DNA from: Chengkuizengella axinellae
GTDB taxonomy: Bacteria > Bacillota > Bacilli > Paenibacillales > KCTC-33759
Direction of reading: 5' to 3'
DNA: 64,000 nucleotides
Assembly: GCF_030730905.1 (NCBI RefSeq)
Contig: NZ_JAVAMP010000004.1
Span: 124,001-188,000 of the forward strand
Numbering within the stretch: the first letter of the stretch is position 1; each line of letters begins with the position of its first letter. Shown piece by piece: positions 43,149-52,644 of the stretch. The notes beneath the pieces were generated by a model. That model made no database searches and was not told where the DNA came from. It saw only the letters and a list, made by a program, of their open reading frames with translations. Both the position numbers and the translations under genes were made by a program.

Positions 43149-44381
43149 ATGACTAATTTTAACGAAAATCTACAAAAATACACGGATGTCATTCTTAATA
43201 TTGGTGTTAATATTCAAAAAGAGCAAAAGCTTGTTATCAGTACTGATTTGAGAGATGCCTTTTTTGTACGTATACTTACAAAAAAAGCATATGATTTAGG
43301 AGCAAGCGATGTTATCGTCAACTGGAGAGACAGCATCATTAACCGTACTAAATATGATCTAGCTCCTTTAGAAGCTTTTGAGGAATTTCCTCGTTGGATT
43401 GCAGATGGGTCAACGAAGCTTGTAGAACAAGGTGCAGCGTTTCTTTGGATTGAATCTGAAGATCCAGATTTATTAAAAGGCGTAGACACCGCAAAAATAG
43501 CTGCCCACCAAAAATCGGCAGGACAAGCGTTTAAAAAATTTAGTGAATATATCCAAGCAGATAAAACAAGTTGGAATATCGTAGCAGCACCATCCCAAGC
43601 ATGGGCAGCCAAAGTATTCCCTGACTTACCAGAAGAAGAACAGATGGAAAAACTATGGGAGAGTATTTTCAAAATCTCTAGAGTGGATCAAGAGGATCCC
43701 ATTAAGGCTTGGAAAGAACATGATGAAAAGCTGCATTATAAAGCAAACCTATTAAATGAGAAAAAATATAAGTATTTACATTATGAAGCACCAGGTACAA
43801 AGCTTACCATTGAACTACATGAAAAGCATCTATGGACAGGTGGAAGCTCTGTAAATGAAAAAGGCACCAGTTTCTTTGCAAACATGCCTACGGAAGAAGT
43901 ATTCACAATTCCATTGAAAACAGGAGTTAACGGATATGTTACAAATACAAAACCTTTGAGTTACGGCGGCAACCTCATTGATAACTTTAAAATTACTTTT
44001 GAAAATGGAAGGATTATAGATTTTGAAGCAGAGCAAGGTTATGAAACTTTAAAAGCGCTAATCGATACAGATGAAGGTTCACATTACTTAGGTGAAATTG
44101 CCCTAGTACCTCATCATTCACCAATCTCAAATTCCAATCTCATTTTCTACAATACTTTATTTGATGAGAATGCATCTAATCATCTCGCAATTGGCAGTGC
44201 GTACTCTTTTAACCTTGAAGGCGGAACACAAATGACAAGAGAAGAACTTGATGCATTAGGAGCTAACGATAGCATAACGCATGAAGATTTTATGATTGGA
44301 TCAGCAGAAATGAATATCGATGGCGAAACTGCAGATGGAAAAAGAGAACCTTTATTCCGTAACGGGAACTGGGCTTTTTAA
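43149..44381 (+). CDS. M29 family aminopeptidase, tandem copy 3
   Basis: 410 residues. It retains TDEGSHYLGEIALVP, NASNHLAIGSAY and FMIGSAEMNIDGE. GAAGGTAGG lies 8 bases before the ATG. It ends the three-gene array and is followed by an intrinsic terminator. Three intact copies in a row with individual ribosome binding sites imply selection for dosage or for distinct specificities. Confidence 0.95.
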   Translation: MTNFNENLQKYTDVILNIGVNIQKEQKLVISTDLRDAFFVRILTKKAYDLGASDVIVNWRDSIINRTKYDLAPLEAFEEFPRWIADGSTKLVEQGAAFLWIESEDPDLLKGVDTAKIAAHQKSAGQAFKKFSEYIQADKTSWNIVAAPSQAWAAKVFPDLPEEEQMEKLWESIFKISRVDQEDPIKAWKEHDEKLHYKANLLNEKKYKYLHYEAPGTKLTIELHEKHLWTGGSSVNEKGTSFFANMPTEEVFTIPLKTGVNGYVTNTKPLSYGGNLIDNFKITFENGRIIDFEAEQGYETLKALIDTDEGSHYLGEIALVPHHSPISNSNLIFYNTLFDENASNHLAIGSAYSFNLEGGTQMTREELDALGANDSITHEDFMIGSAEMNIDGETADGKREPLFRNGNWAF

Positions 44382-44401
44382 TCAAAACTCAATCAAACAC
44401 A

Positions 44402-44438
44402 GCCTCCAAATCACAATTTGTGAATTGGAGGTTCTTTA
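44402..44438 (+). terminator. intrinsic terminator after the aminopeptidase array
   Basis: GCCTCCAA..CACAA and TTGTG..TTGGAGG form a long interrupted stem (44402-44431), followed by TTCTTTATATT. Confidence 0.7.
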
Positions 44439-44626
44439 TATTGAATATAAGACCTCTATCTAGTAAATCATAAGAAAATATGTATAAATTCGTACATTGC
44501 AAAAAAATTGATGGTGTTATGATACAATATATACCTATCCCATGAAGAGTAGACATTATTGAAATATTCTTTAGATGAAACTAAAAAAGTTTATCTACAT
44601 ACAAAATTACAAAGGAAGTACATATT

Positions 44627-46297
44627 ATGGACATATTACAATGGATTACCGCTTTAATGCCTGTACTATCTGTTTTTATTTTTCTCGTTATTTTACGCAT
44701 TCCAGCTGCAAAAGCGATGCCGATCAGCTTTCTAGTCACGGCTGTTTTTGCCTTTTTGTTTTGGGAGGTGTCCTTTCAGCAAATTGCTGCATCCTCTTTA
44801 GAGGGAGTTATTGTCGCTTTTTCAATTTTATATATTGTGTTTGGTGCCATCCTACTTTTAAATACGCTTAAAAACAGCGGTGCGATGGATTCCATTCGTA
44901 CTGGTTTTATGAACATTAGTCCAGATGCCAGGGTGCAGATTATTATTGTAGCTTGGTTGTTTGGAGCGTTCATTGAGGGAGCTGCTGGGTTCGGTACACC
45001 TGCAGCCATCGGAGCACCTCTATTAGTAGCGCTTGGATTCGCTCCATTACCTGCTGTTGTATTAGCTCTTGTAGCAGATAGTGCACCTGTAACCTTCGGA
45101 GCTGTGGGTACACCTATGATAGTAGGGATTGGACAAGGACTTCAAACTGAAGGTGAAATTGCACTAAATGTAGCTGCATACTTGCAAAATGAACAGCTAA
45201 CATTAATGGACCATGTAGCAAATGTTGCTGTTCAAGTCGCGTGGATCGATCTATTCGTTGGTTCATTTATTCCGCTTTTATTAGTTTTAATGTACACTAA
45301 ATTTTTTGGGAAAAACAAAAGCTGGAAAGATGGATTGGCTATTTGGAAGTTTGCGTTATTTGCAGGGTTTAGCTTTTCTCTCTCATCACTCTCTGTAGCC
45401 ATTTTATTAGGGCCGGAATTCCCATCTATTATGGGAGGTTTCATTGGTTTAATTTTAGTAATCCTAGCAGCTAAAAAACAATTGTTTTTGCCAAAGGTTC
45501 CTTATGTATTAGATTCTCACGAAATTGAAAATAAAGATTCAGATTCTACACATCAACAAGAAGAAAGAGCAAATCAACCCTCACTGCTTATGGCATGGGT
45601 ACCTTATTTAATTGTTTTAATACTGCTCGTTATTACTCGAATTGAGATCTTTCCATTTAAGGAATGGTTACTTTATTATAAAATTACATGGACTAACATT
45701 TTAGGTACGGAAATCAGCACAAAGCTTGAACCATTGTATTTACCAGGTACGATTTTTATCTTTACGGTGTTGATCTCGTTTGTGATGTACAATTTCACCA
45801 GAAAACAAGTGTTCTCTACAATCAACACTTCCTTAAGTACCATGGTGGGCAGCTTGATCGCGTTAGGGACTGCGGTGCCTATGGTTCGTATCTTTATCAA
45901 TTCAGGTGTCAACGAATCTGGTTTAAACAGCATGCCGATTGAGCTAGCCAACTCCGCTGCGGAAACACTTGGGCAATCTTGGCCATTATTCGCTCCATTT
46001 GTGGGTGCGCTCGGTTCCTTTATTTCAGGAAGTGCCACCTTCAGCAATATGATGTTTTCCTTATTTCAGTTCAGTGCTGCGGAACAAATTGGGTCTAATC
46101 CGGATATCGTTTTATCCTTGCAAGCACTTGGTGCCAACGGAGGAAATATGATCTGCATCTTAAATGTTGTCGCTGCTGCTTCTGTAGTAAACTTATACGG
46201 TAAAGAAGGAACGATTATTAGATATACGATGGTGCCAATGTTGTATTACTGCCTGTTGAGTGGTGTGATCGGGTTGATTGTTTTAGCGGTATTGTAA
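44627..46297 (+). CDS. lctP: L-lactate permease (LctP family)
   Basis: 556 residues with about 12-14 membrane segments. [20 protein letters not shown] near residue 110 and [15 protein letters not shown] with [17 protein letters not shown] near 470-520 are the strongly conserved LctP segments. Imports lactate (and related hydroxy acids) with protons or sodium. GGAAGT lies about 8 bases before the ATG. Stands alone; no lactate-utilisation genes adjacent. Confidence 0.95.
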   Translation: MDILQWITALMPVLSVFIFLVILRIPAAKAMPISFLVTAVFAFLFWEVSFQQIAASSLEGVIVAFSILYIVFGAILLLNTLKNSGAMDSIRTGFMNISPDARVQIIIVAWLFGAFIEGAAGFGTPAAIGAPLLVALGFAPLPAVVLALVADSAPVTFGAVGTPMIVGIGQGLQTEGEIALNVAAYLQNEQLTLMDHVANVAVQVAWIDLFVGSFIPLLLVLMYTKFFGKNKSWKDGLAIWKFALFAGFSFSLSSLSVAILLGPEFPSIMGGFIGLILVILAAKKQLFLPKVPYVLDSHEIENKDSDSTHQQEERANQPSLLMAWVPYLIVLILLVITRIEIFPFKEWLLYYKITWTNILGTEISTKLEPLYLPGTIFIFTVLISFVMYNFTRKQVFSTINTSLSTMVGSLIALGTAVPMVRIFINSGVNESGLNSMPIELANSAAETLGQSWPLFAPFVGALGSFISGSATFSNMMFSLFQFSAAEQIGSNPDIVLSLQALGANGGNMICILNVVAAASVVNLYGKEGTIIRYTMVPMLYYCLLSGVIGLIVLAVL

Positions 46298-46432
46298 GTC
46301 TGAAATGGCGCAATATGCGGTAGTTTGTGAAGGATACATATTAATTAATTAGTTTAGACAATGCTGGCTGTGTTGATTCTTTGATGCTAAAACTTTAAAG
46401 GTCGAACGATACATTTTATACATGGTTTGAAA

Positions 46433-46463
46433 CGAAATAAGGGGAAATTTTCCCCTTATTTCG
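46433..46463. terminator. palindromic bidirectional terminator after lctP
   Basis: CGAAATAAGGGG and CCCCTTATTTCG form a 12-bp-plus stem with A/T loop between lctP and the convergent EamA gene. It resembles the interspersed AAATAGAGG-type palindromes seen nearby and at 62.9-63.1 kb. Confidence 0.7.
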
Positions 46464-46478
46464 CTACATCTTAACTGT

Positions 46479-46566
46479 TATAAATAGAGGACTTTCATTC
46501 CTTTATTTATATGATTTTCGCAACTTTTCATAATATGAAATAAGACCCTCAATTCCCTCTATTTTC
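46479..46566. repeat. two interspersed AAATAGAGG-type palindromic repeats
   Basis: AAATAGAGGACTTTCATTCC..TTTATTT (46485-46512) and, in the opposite orientation, GAAATAAGACCCTCAATTCCCTCTATTTT (split as GAAATAAGACCCTCAATT and CCCTCTATTTT, 46537-46564). The same family occurs four times at 62905-63097. Confidence 0.65.
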
Positions 46567-46574
46567 AACGTTTT

Positions 46575-47432
46575 TCAAGCATTATCTTCTCGGTTATTTT
46601 TTATAAACATATAAAATGCAGCACTGAATATAACGATATAACCTACAATACTAAATACATCTGGCGTTTGACTGAAAATAATCATACTAATGACCGCGGA
46701 AAATACAACATTCATATAGAAAAAGATCGAAATCTCATTTGCCGGAGCAAATTTATATGCTAGGGTAATTCCAAACTGGCCAATTGTAGCAAATACGCCT
46801 GCCAACAATAAATATACAAGCTGCACAGTACTCATCGGTTCATAATAGAAAAATAATGGCGGCAGCAGAATAACAGTTGAAAATGCAGAAAAATAAAAAA
46901 CAACTGTATAAGATTTTTCCTTAGCACCTAATACTCTTAATGTTGTATAAGCTCCTGCTGCAAAAATGGAAGACAACACACCCATCGCATATGGAAAAAC
47001 ATCCACCGAAAATTGTGGTTTAATGATAAACAAAGTTCCAATAAAAGCAATAACAATCGAGATGACCTGATAAGACCTTGCTTTTTCCTTTAAAAAGATC
47101 GCACAAAATATAATCAATAAAAATGGACTCAGCTTATTCAACATGTCTGCATCCGAAAGCACGAGATGGTCAATGGAGTAAAAGAAAAACAAAATACCTA
47201 AAGTACCTAATACAGATCGCAGTAATAATATAGGCTGATTTTCACGTTTACCGAAAAAACTTTCTCTATAATAAACCACCATGCCAAACGATATGATGGC
47301 TGAAATTAGATTTCTAAAAAATGTTTTTTGGGTTGTAGGCAAATCCCCTGAGAGCTTAACGAACATCGCCATAAAAGAAAAACCTAACGCTGATAATATA
47401 AGAAGTAAGATTCCTTTATTTTTATCTGTCAT
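46575..47432 (-). CDS. EamA/DMT-family transporter
   Basis: 285 residues with ten predicted membrane helices in two EamA repeats. The first half has GFSFMAMFVKLSGDLPTTQ and LVLSDADMLNKLSPFLLII, the second LLAGVFATIGQFGITLAYKFAPANEIS; both are typical of DMT exporters. Substrate unknown. GAAAGGTG precedes the ATG. Stands alone on the minus strand between terminator-like palindromes. Confidence 0.9.
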   Translation of the reverse strand: MTDKNKGILLLILSALGFSFMAMFVKLSGDLPTTQKTFFRNLISAIISFGMVVYYRESFFGKRENQPILLLRSVLGTLGILFFFYSIDHLVLSDADMLNKLSPFLLIIFCAIFLKEKARSYQVISIVIAFIGTLFIIKPQFSVDVFPYAMGVLSSIFAAGAYTTLRVLGAKEKSYTVVFYFSAFSTVILLPPLFFYYEPMSTVQLVYLLLAGVFATIGQFGITLAYKFAPANEISIFFYMNVVFSAVISMIIFSQTPDVFSIVGYIVIFSAAFYMFIKNNREDNA

Positions 47433-47837
47433 CTAGTTGATGCACCTTTCACAAGTTGAATGATATTAAGTCATTGTTAAATTACAATGCATGTATTGTA
47501 TCATACATATGTTCCAACTAACTATATCTCACAGAGGTTACGAAGACAAATATCCTGCAAAAGAAGCAGTAATGCAAAAAACCGATTCCTACCCATAAAA
47601 CATCCTAATACTGGAGTGCTCCATGGACACATCGGTTTTTGTAATAATAAAAACTATCAGTAGAATTTAAATCTCCCACTGATAGTTAGATGACCTTACC
47701 CTAGTTTCTACAGTCCGTTATCTCGCCTTTGAGAAAAGAGAGTATTGATATGAGATAAATAGTGCGTTGCTTTCAGTTACAATATTAAATTCCATATAGA
47801 TTAATGAAATATGCAAACAGATTGTGTTGACTTCTTT
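47433..47837. other. intergenic region with compound hairpins
   Basis: AAAAAACCGAT (47576-47586) pairs with ATCGGTTTTT (47631-47640) around an inner GGAG/CTCC stem. The AhpD-gene terminator lies at 47648-47688. No gene is supported. Confidence 0.6.
47648..47688 (-). terminator. intrinsic terminator after the AhpD-like gene
   Basis: AACTATCAGT (47679-47688 on the complement) and ACTGATAGTT form a 10-bp stem followed on the minus strand by TTTTATTATT. Confidence 0.7.
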
Positions 47838-48275
47838 TTATGATTGTTTTTCAATTGGCATTTTTGCGGTAATTGCAATACGATTCCAACCATTGATTGT
47901 CACAATCGCTGCTAAAATATCATTCAGTTGTTTACTGTCAAAATATAAACTTGCCTCTTCAAAAGCCTTATCCAATTTTTCATGGTCATTCATATGAGTT
48001 GCTGCTTCTGTCAGTGCCAGGACTGCCTTCTCTTCATCAGTAAAAAAGGCAGTTTCTCTCCATGCGGACAGTACATATAAGCGTTGACTCGATTCTCCTC
48101 CTTTCAAGGCATCTTTCGCATGCATATCCATACAAAATGCACATCCATTGATTTGCGAGGAACGCATTTTAATTAATTCTATCAATGATTTAGACACCGT
48201 ACTTTCACTTAAATACCCTTCCAACCCCATCATCGCTTTATATAGACCTTGTTCTATTTGTAATCTTTGACTCAT
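47838..48275 (-). CDS. carboxymuconolactone decarboxylase/AhpD-family protein
   Basis: 145 residues. The AhpD-type CxxC motif is in NGCAFCMDMHAKDA, followed by RLYVLSAWRET and LTEAATHMND, the standard core of CMD-family alkylhydroperoxidase-like proteins. Likely a redox protein protecting against peroxides or reactive carbonyls. ATG 48275 has GGAGGG 8 bases upstream; the longer frame to 48320 does not. A doxX gene lies about 220 bases upstream on the same strand. Confidence 0.9.
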   Translation of the reverse strand: MSQRLQIEQGLYKAMMGLEGYLSESTVSKSLIELIKMRSSQINGCAFCMDMHAKDALKGGESSQRLYVLSAWRETAFFTDEEKAVLALTEAATHMNDHEKLDKAFEEASLYFDSKQLNDILAAIVTINGWNRIAITAKMPIEKQS

Positions 48276-48495
48276 TTTAATTCCCTCCAATGATTTATTT
48301 TGTTTATGTTTCTCATTCATTAAAACGAGATAGACATCAACATTGTGACAATCATATTATCTTATAACAAAAAAACGTGAGGAAAGATACCTAAACACCG
48401 GTACTTTCTTCACGTATCATTATATAATAACCTTCAACATATCAAATTGACTTACACACATAAAAAACTCATTTCCACCAATTCTCTACCTACAT

Positions 48496-48864
48496 TTAAA
48501 ACAATGTCATCATTTCAGACCAGTTTGCAATTACAACAATGAGCGCTAATACAAATAATATAAATGCTGGCAATGCTTTAGACACAGGATCCTTTACTTT
48601 CACCAGGTGAGTTAACACGGCAAAAAACATCGTAACTGCAAGCAATAAGGCTCCCCAACCACTGAAGGAATCCAACCAAATCCCAATGATAATGGCTACA
48701 GCTCCCAGCGCTTCTACAAAACCTGTAAAAGGTAAAAACCATTGTGGAAGCTGATAACGTTTAAAATCCTCTACCATACCCTTTGCACCAAAAAGCTTTG
48801 AAAATCCAGCACCTAAAAAAGCAAGCCCAAGTATCACTTCCAAAATCACAACAAGTATATCCAT
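48496..48864 (-). CDS. DoxX family membrane protein
   Basis: 122 residues with four membrane helices. LGLAFLGAGFSKLFGAKGMVEDFKR at helix 1 and GFVEALGAVAIIIG at helix 2 match DoxX/DoxD-like proteins, which associate with redox and quinone-linked processes. AAGGAG precedes the ATG. Located upstream of the AhpD-like gene, a frequent neighbourhood. Confidence 0.9.
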   Translation of the reverse strand: MDILVVILEVILGLAFLGAGFSKLFGAKGMVEDFKRYQLPQWFLPFTGFVEALGAVAIIIGIWLDSFSGWGALLLAVTMFFAVLTHLVKVKDPVSKALPAFILFVLALIVVIANWSEMMTLF

Positions 48865-49083
48865 CTGCTCATCTCCTTATGTTCAGAGTGATTTCCGCTA
48901 TGCTCAAAAGTGAAATAGACAAAGGAGGAACACAGCCTTAATACATGATTATGCTTTAGAACTAGATAGTATTTCAAATATGTGAAATTAAAAGAGGATT
49001 TTAGCGAAATACTAAATGAGTACATATAATAATTTCACAGCTCGTATAATGAAAAAAAGGATGTTTGAAAGGAAATTAAAAAA

Positions 49084-49301
49084 ATGGAAGTAGACAGCTG
49101 CTTATTACCCCTGCCCCTTATGCTTTATCCATTTGGGGTTTGATCTATACATTACTCGGAGGCTTCATCATCTATCAAGCACTGCCAAGAAACTTTCAAA
49201 AATCTTCAACGTATCCTGCTATTAAATATTCAGCTTACCTCTTGTCCATTTTTTTATTTATCTACAGTTATTTTTTAGTTAGCAGGAAAACAAAAGTTTA
49301 A
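49084..49301 (+). pseudogene. remnant of a TspO-like tryptophan-rich membrane protein
   Basis: A frame without its own start reads LITPAPYALSIWGLIYTLL followed by GGFIIYQALP, the conserved core of TspO/MBR-related proteins (P-x-x-Y-x-x-S-I-W-G-x-I-Y). It ends at 49301. AAGGAAATT plus ATG 49084 upstream is in another frame, and the usual N-terminal helix and most of the C-terminal helices are missing. Interpreted as frameshifted and deleted. Confidence 0.55.
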
Positions 49302-49398
49302 TAACGTTTATGATGAACTCAGTACAAAAAACTCATTGGAATTTCTCAGAGGTGCGTCAAATCCATCATGTAAATATGGGGTTCCCTAGTCTTAAGTA

Positions 49399-49920
49399 TC
49401 AACTAGAAATTTTGGATCTTTTTGAAGTAGACAATTTACGAAGTTTCATAAGTGAACGCTTTTCCAGCAGCCCACTTAATTTGGTTAAAATAAAGGTAAT
49501 GATCGTTGCAAAAATAACAATGCCGTAAAACCCAGCACCTATACCGACACCAACACCACCTGCAAAAAAGATCATTGCTGCAGATGTTAAACCTTTTACG
49601 TTTAATCCATCCTTTAAGATCACCCCAGCACCCAAAAAACCAAGTCCAGTTATAATCTGTGATGCAAGACGCATCGGATCCATCATAGTCCCGCTATTAG
49701 GACTGCTCAATATTTCTGCACTATAAATCGATACAAGTGTAATGAGTGTACTCGCCACGGTTACATAGGTATAGGTTCTTAATCCGGCAGGTTTGTTTTT
49801 AGACGATCTATCCAAGCCTATAAAAAAGCCTAATACTGCACTGATTAAAATGCGAAAATACATTTCATATGGTAAAAAAATCTGATTATAAGTAAACGAT
49901 AATATGTCCACTATATTCAT
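49399..49920 (-). CDS. MgtC/SapB family membrane protein
   Basis: About 173 residues. FFIGLDRSSKNKPAGLRTYTYVTVASTLITLVS near residue 30 is the MgtC signature, followed by RLASQIITGLGFLGAGVILK and LTSAAMIFFAGGVGVGIG, with four to five membrane helices. Family members modulate ATP synthase or Mg2+ homeostasis; function here is unknown. ATG 49920 is preferred because GGAGG lies 8 bases upstream; an ATG 15 bases earlier is inside that region. Confidence 0.9.
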   Translation of the reverse strand: MNIVDILSFTYNQIFLPYEMYFRILISAVLGFFIGLDRSSKNKPAGLRTYTYVTVASTLITLVSIYSAEILSSPNSGTMMDPMRLASQIITGLGFLGAGVILKDGLNVKGLTSAAMIFFAGGVGVGIGAGFYGIVIFATIITFILTKLSGLLEKRSLMKLRKLSTSKRSKISS

Positions 49921-50035
49921 TACCAACTCCTCCATTTTTCAAAATAATTAATAAGATGTAAACATGACTATTGTATTTACAAATAAAATACAATGAATAT
50001 AAACAAGAAAGTATCAGAACAAAAACACCTATCGG

Positions 50036-50053
50036 AGTCTCTCCGAGATGTCG
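50036..50053. repeat. direct repeat, GAGTCTCT-CGAGATGTC type, copy 1
   Basis: Matches the copy at 50444-50461 except for one base and includes a small TCGGAG/CTCCGA hairpin. The complementary motif GACATCTCCG occurs at 41787-41796. Confidence 0.6.
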
Positions 50054-50443
50054 TCCAACCCATTTTTAATCTCTTAAAGAAAGCGCTTACCTTTATTTTA
50101 GTTTAGTTTTACCTTTTTTTCAAGATTAGATTAGATTAAGTTTAATTTGTCGGTTTTGTGAAATATACTCATTTTGATGTGAAATTATGCTGATTTTTTC
50201 ATTTTTTTGTTGTTATTATGCCAATTATTACTTTATGATAGTAGCTGAAGGTTATTTATGGATAAAAAAAGCTTAATCAATGTAATCCATTACATTAAAA
50301 ACAAATCACACTTTAAACTGCTTTAATTTAAATATATAGATTAAGCGCTTTCCTTTAGTGGTGATTCATTACTCTCATCTTTATACTCCCGTTTCCTACC
50401 ATCCTGATTTTATCCTCATCGATAATCGAACAAAAACTCTTAA

Positions 50444-50461
50444 AAGAGTCTCTCGGAGATG
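50444..50461. repeat. direct repeat, GAGTCTCT-CGAGATGTC type, copy 2
   Basis: Second copy, about 50 bases before the small gene at 50512. Possibly the trace of a small mobile element. Confidence 0.6.
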
Positions 50462-50511
50462 TCACCCGAGTCCTTCATTCTAAAAAAAGAGCAGAAAGAA
50501 ATGATTTATTT

Positions 50512-50760
50512 ATGTATCCAAAGTTTCATGGACAACTTTCAGACAGAAGTATCAATGTAATAGCGAAAAAACTGGACACCTCAATACAGGAGCTAGATCA
50601 TACCTTTCATCACCTTCATCAAGAAATAGGTTCATTAAAAGATAAATATAATGAGCATTATATTTGGGCATTACAAATGTCTGATAAATTAGGAGATTTA
50701 ATTCAAAGAGCAGAGATGTTGAAAACACGAGCAAAAAACAAGAAAACTAACGATCGATGA
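50512..50760 (+). CDS. small helical protein, unknown
   Basis: 82 residues, hydrophilic and helical, with a heptad-like pattern (IQELDHTFHHLHQEIGSLKDKY) suggesting a coiled coil, and a basic C-terminus (KTRAKNKKTNDR). No membrane segment. The ribosome binding site is poor (AGAAAG, far from the ATG). Codon usage looks like its neighbours. Lies between repeat elements. Family not recognised; possibly spurious. Confidence 0.35.
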   Translation: MYPKFHGQLSDRSINVIAKKLDTSIQELDHTFHHLHQEIGSLKDKYNEHYIWALQMSDKLGDLIQRAEMLKTRAKNKKTNDR

Positions 50761-50778
50761 ATTTTCTAACTGAAAGTT

Positions 50779-50837
50779 AGTTGACCTATCAGATGAGTTC
50801 TCCTCTTGAAGAAGGGGGGGCTTACAGCAAGTAGAAA
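50779..50837. repeat. IS end-like palindromic remnant
   Basis: AGTTGACCTATCAGATGAG and CTCCTCTTGAAGAAGGGG followed by CTTACAGCAAG share the order AGTTAG-ATGACC..CTCCCTCTTGAAGGAGG..TTACA with 62788-62856 and, in part, with 47679-47699 and 52520-52550. It resembles the hairpin end of IS200/IS605-type elements, but no transposase lies nearby. Confidence 0.45.
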
Positions 50838-50909
50838 GGGATGAAATTAGGGGAGGATATAATCTTCCCCTATTTGTTAATGTATTTTTGATGAGTTTTC
50901 TCAAGTTTA

Positions 50910-52342
50910 CTACTCCTCTATCGTTGATAAGTCCCCTGTAGGCAAATCTAATTCCCATGCTTTTAATACGCGCCTCATAATTTTGCCGCTTCTTGTTTTT
51001 GGAAGCTTATCCTTAAACTCAATTTCCCTAGGTGCTGCATGAGCTGAGAGTCCTACCTTCACGAACTTCCTAATCTCTTCCTTTAATGCCTCTGTTGCTT
51101 CGTATCCTGTTCTTAATGATATATATGCTTTAATAATTTCCCCCCGCACAGGGTCTGGAATTCCAATCACCCCTGCTTCAGCCACAGATGGATGTTCGAC
51201 AAGCTTGCTTTCCACTTCAAATGGCCCTACTCTTTCTCCCGCTGTATTGATGACATCATCAATCCTACCTTGAAAGAAAAAGTAACCATCCTCGTCTTGA
51301 TAAGCAGAATCACCTGAAACATACATTTTTCATCATAGAAGGATAGCTTGTTTTAATAGCTAAGTTCCCCATATGATAAGGAGGAACTTCATTGCCGTTA
51401 TCGTCTATAATTGCCGCTTCTACCCCTGGAATAGGTTTACCCATAGAACCCGGTTTCATATCCATGCTTGGATAATTGCAAATGAGCTGACCTCCTGTTT
51501 CAGTCATCCACCAAGTATCATGAATGCGCTGATCGTAGACCTTTAAACCCCAACGGATCACTTCTGGATTCAGTGGTTCTCCAACACTTAAAATGTGACG
51601 CAAACTAGACAGCTCAAACTGGTTAACAATCTCATCACCTGCTCCCATCAACATACGAAATGCAGTTGGAGCACTATACCAAACTGTAATTTTGTATTTT
51701 TGAATTGTTTCATACCAATCCTTTGGACTAAACCTACCTCCCCGAATGACATTGGTTGCGCCATTCAACCAAGGTGCAAAAACACCATACGATGTACCTG
51801 TTACCCACCCTGGATCTGCTGTACACCAGTACACATCATCCTCTTGTAAATCCAATACTATCTTGCCTGTATAAGCATGCTGAATCATCGCATTATGAAC
51901 GTGTAAAACACCTTTTGGTTTCCCTGTAGAACCTGAAGTGTAATGCAAAATCATGCCGTCTTCACGATCAACCCACTCTATATTAAGCTCTTCAGATGCT
52001 TCTAATATTTCCTTATTCAGATCAACTAAATCTGATGGTACTGAAAAATGAGGGTCACAAACTAAGATATGTTTCAACTTGGAAAGCTCTTTTGCTGGAA
52101 TGCGATGTAATAATGGACTCATTCCTTGTTGAATCACTATAGTATAATGCAATCTTATCTTTTAAATTGGATTCAGCATGTTTATCTATGGCTTCATAAG
52201 CCATATTCACACTACCAGTATTGTACCAAGAAAATTCTTTTTCTATATGGGTCCAGTCAAATGATGACCGTACCGTTTCGTAATTCAGCATGTTTGGATT
52301 CTCCGCATTTGCTTTTATCATTTCTTCATTTATTATTTTCAC
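50910..52342 (-). pseudogene. acsA: acetate--CoA ligase (acsA) pseudogene
   Basis: Three in-order fragments. 52342-52055 encodes the N-terminus (YNTGSVNMAYEAIDKHAE). 52152-51310 carries the AMP-binding motif YTSGSTGKPKG, WCTADPGWVTGT, the SVGEPLNPEVIRWG and WWMTETGGQ segments. 51326-50910 carries the C-terminus ([29 protein letters not shown] with the catalytic Lys). About 80 residues after IALYY and about 20 residues before YVSGD are missing, with frame changes at both places, so the gene is inactive. Intact AcsA makes acetyl-CoA from acetate. Confidence 0.9.
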
Positions 52343-52417
52343 ATCATTTCTCCTCCTAAATCAGAAACCTATATCACTCTAATCACTGTATACTCAGATC
52401 AGAGCCTTTTTAAAGTA

Positions 52418-52431
52418 AACGTTTTCAAAAA
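52418..52431. promoter_or_regulatory. cre-like site upstream of the acsA pseudogene
   Basis: AGTAAACGTTTTCA (complement TGAAAACGTTTACT) matches the CcpA cre consensus TGNAARCGNWWNCA at 13 of 14 positions, about 76 bases before the acsA start. Confidence 0.5.
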
Positions 52432-52565
52432 TGGACATAGAAATTCTATCAAATGTGACAATGAAACATCTTCAATAATTATGAAACCAGAATGAACTGG
52501 TAAATCGAACAATGATGATGCTCTTGAAAAAGAGGGAGTCTGTCAGCATGTATGTAGTACGTGAT

Positions 52566-52616
52566 AAAAAATACCAAGTTGTGCAGTAATCAAAAGCCCT
52601 TGAACTACACAACTTG
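52566..52616 (-). terminator. intrinsic terminator after the GH88 gene
   Basis: CAAGTTGTG and CACAACTTG (52575-52583 and 52608-52616) form a 9-bp stem; on the minus strand it is followed by GTATTTTTTATC. It ends the GH88 transcript. Confidence 0.75.
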
Positions 52617-52644
52617 CTGATTTCATCCAGAGAAAAAAATAGGA

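Larger units (their letters stand above)
49936..50511. other. AT-rich intergenic region with repeats and cre-like sequences
   Basis: Two inverted copies of GAAAGCGCTTA (50082-50092 and complementary TAAGCGCTTTC at 50343-50353) resemble partial cre half-sites but miss consensus positions at the ends. Direct repeats GAGTCTCTCCGAGATGTC (50036-50053) and GAGTCTCTCGGAGATGTC (50444-50461) lie about 408 bases apart. No gene with a ribosome binding site was seen. Confidence 0.55.

Noticed and set aside
44575-44871. 98-codon plus-strand frame ahead of lctP
   Set aside because: It overlaps the clearly conserved lctP gene in another frame, has no good ribosome binding site and an unlikely Cys/His-rich product.
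50082-50353. GAAAGCGCTTA sequences as cre sites
   Set aside because: Terminal consensus positions do not match, and no catabolic gene follows.
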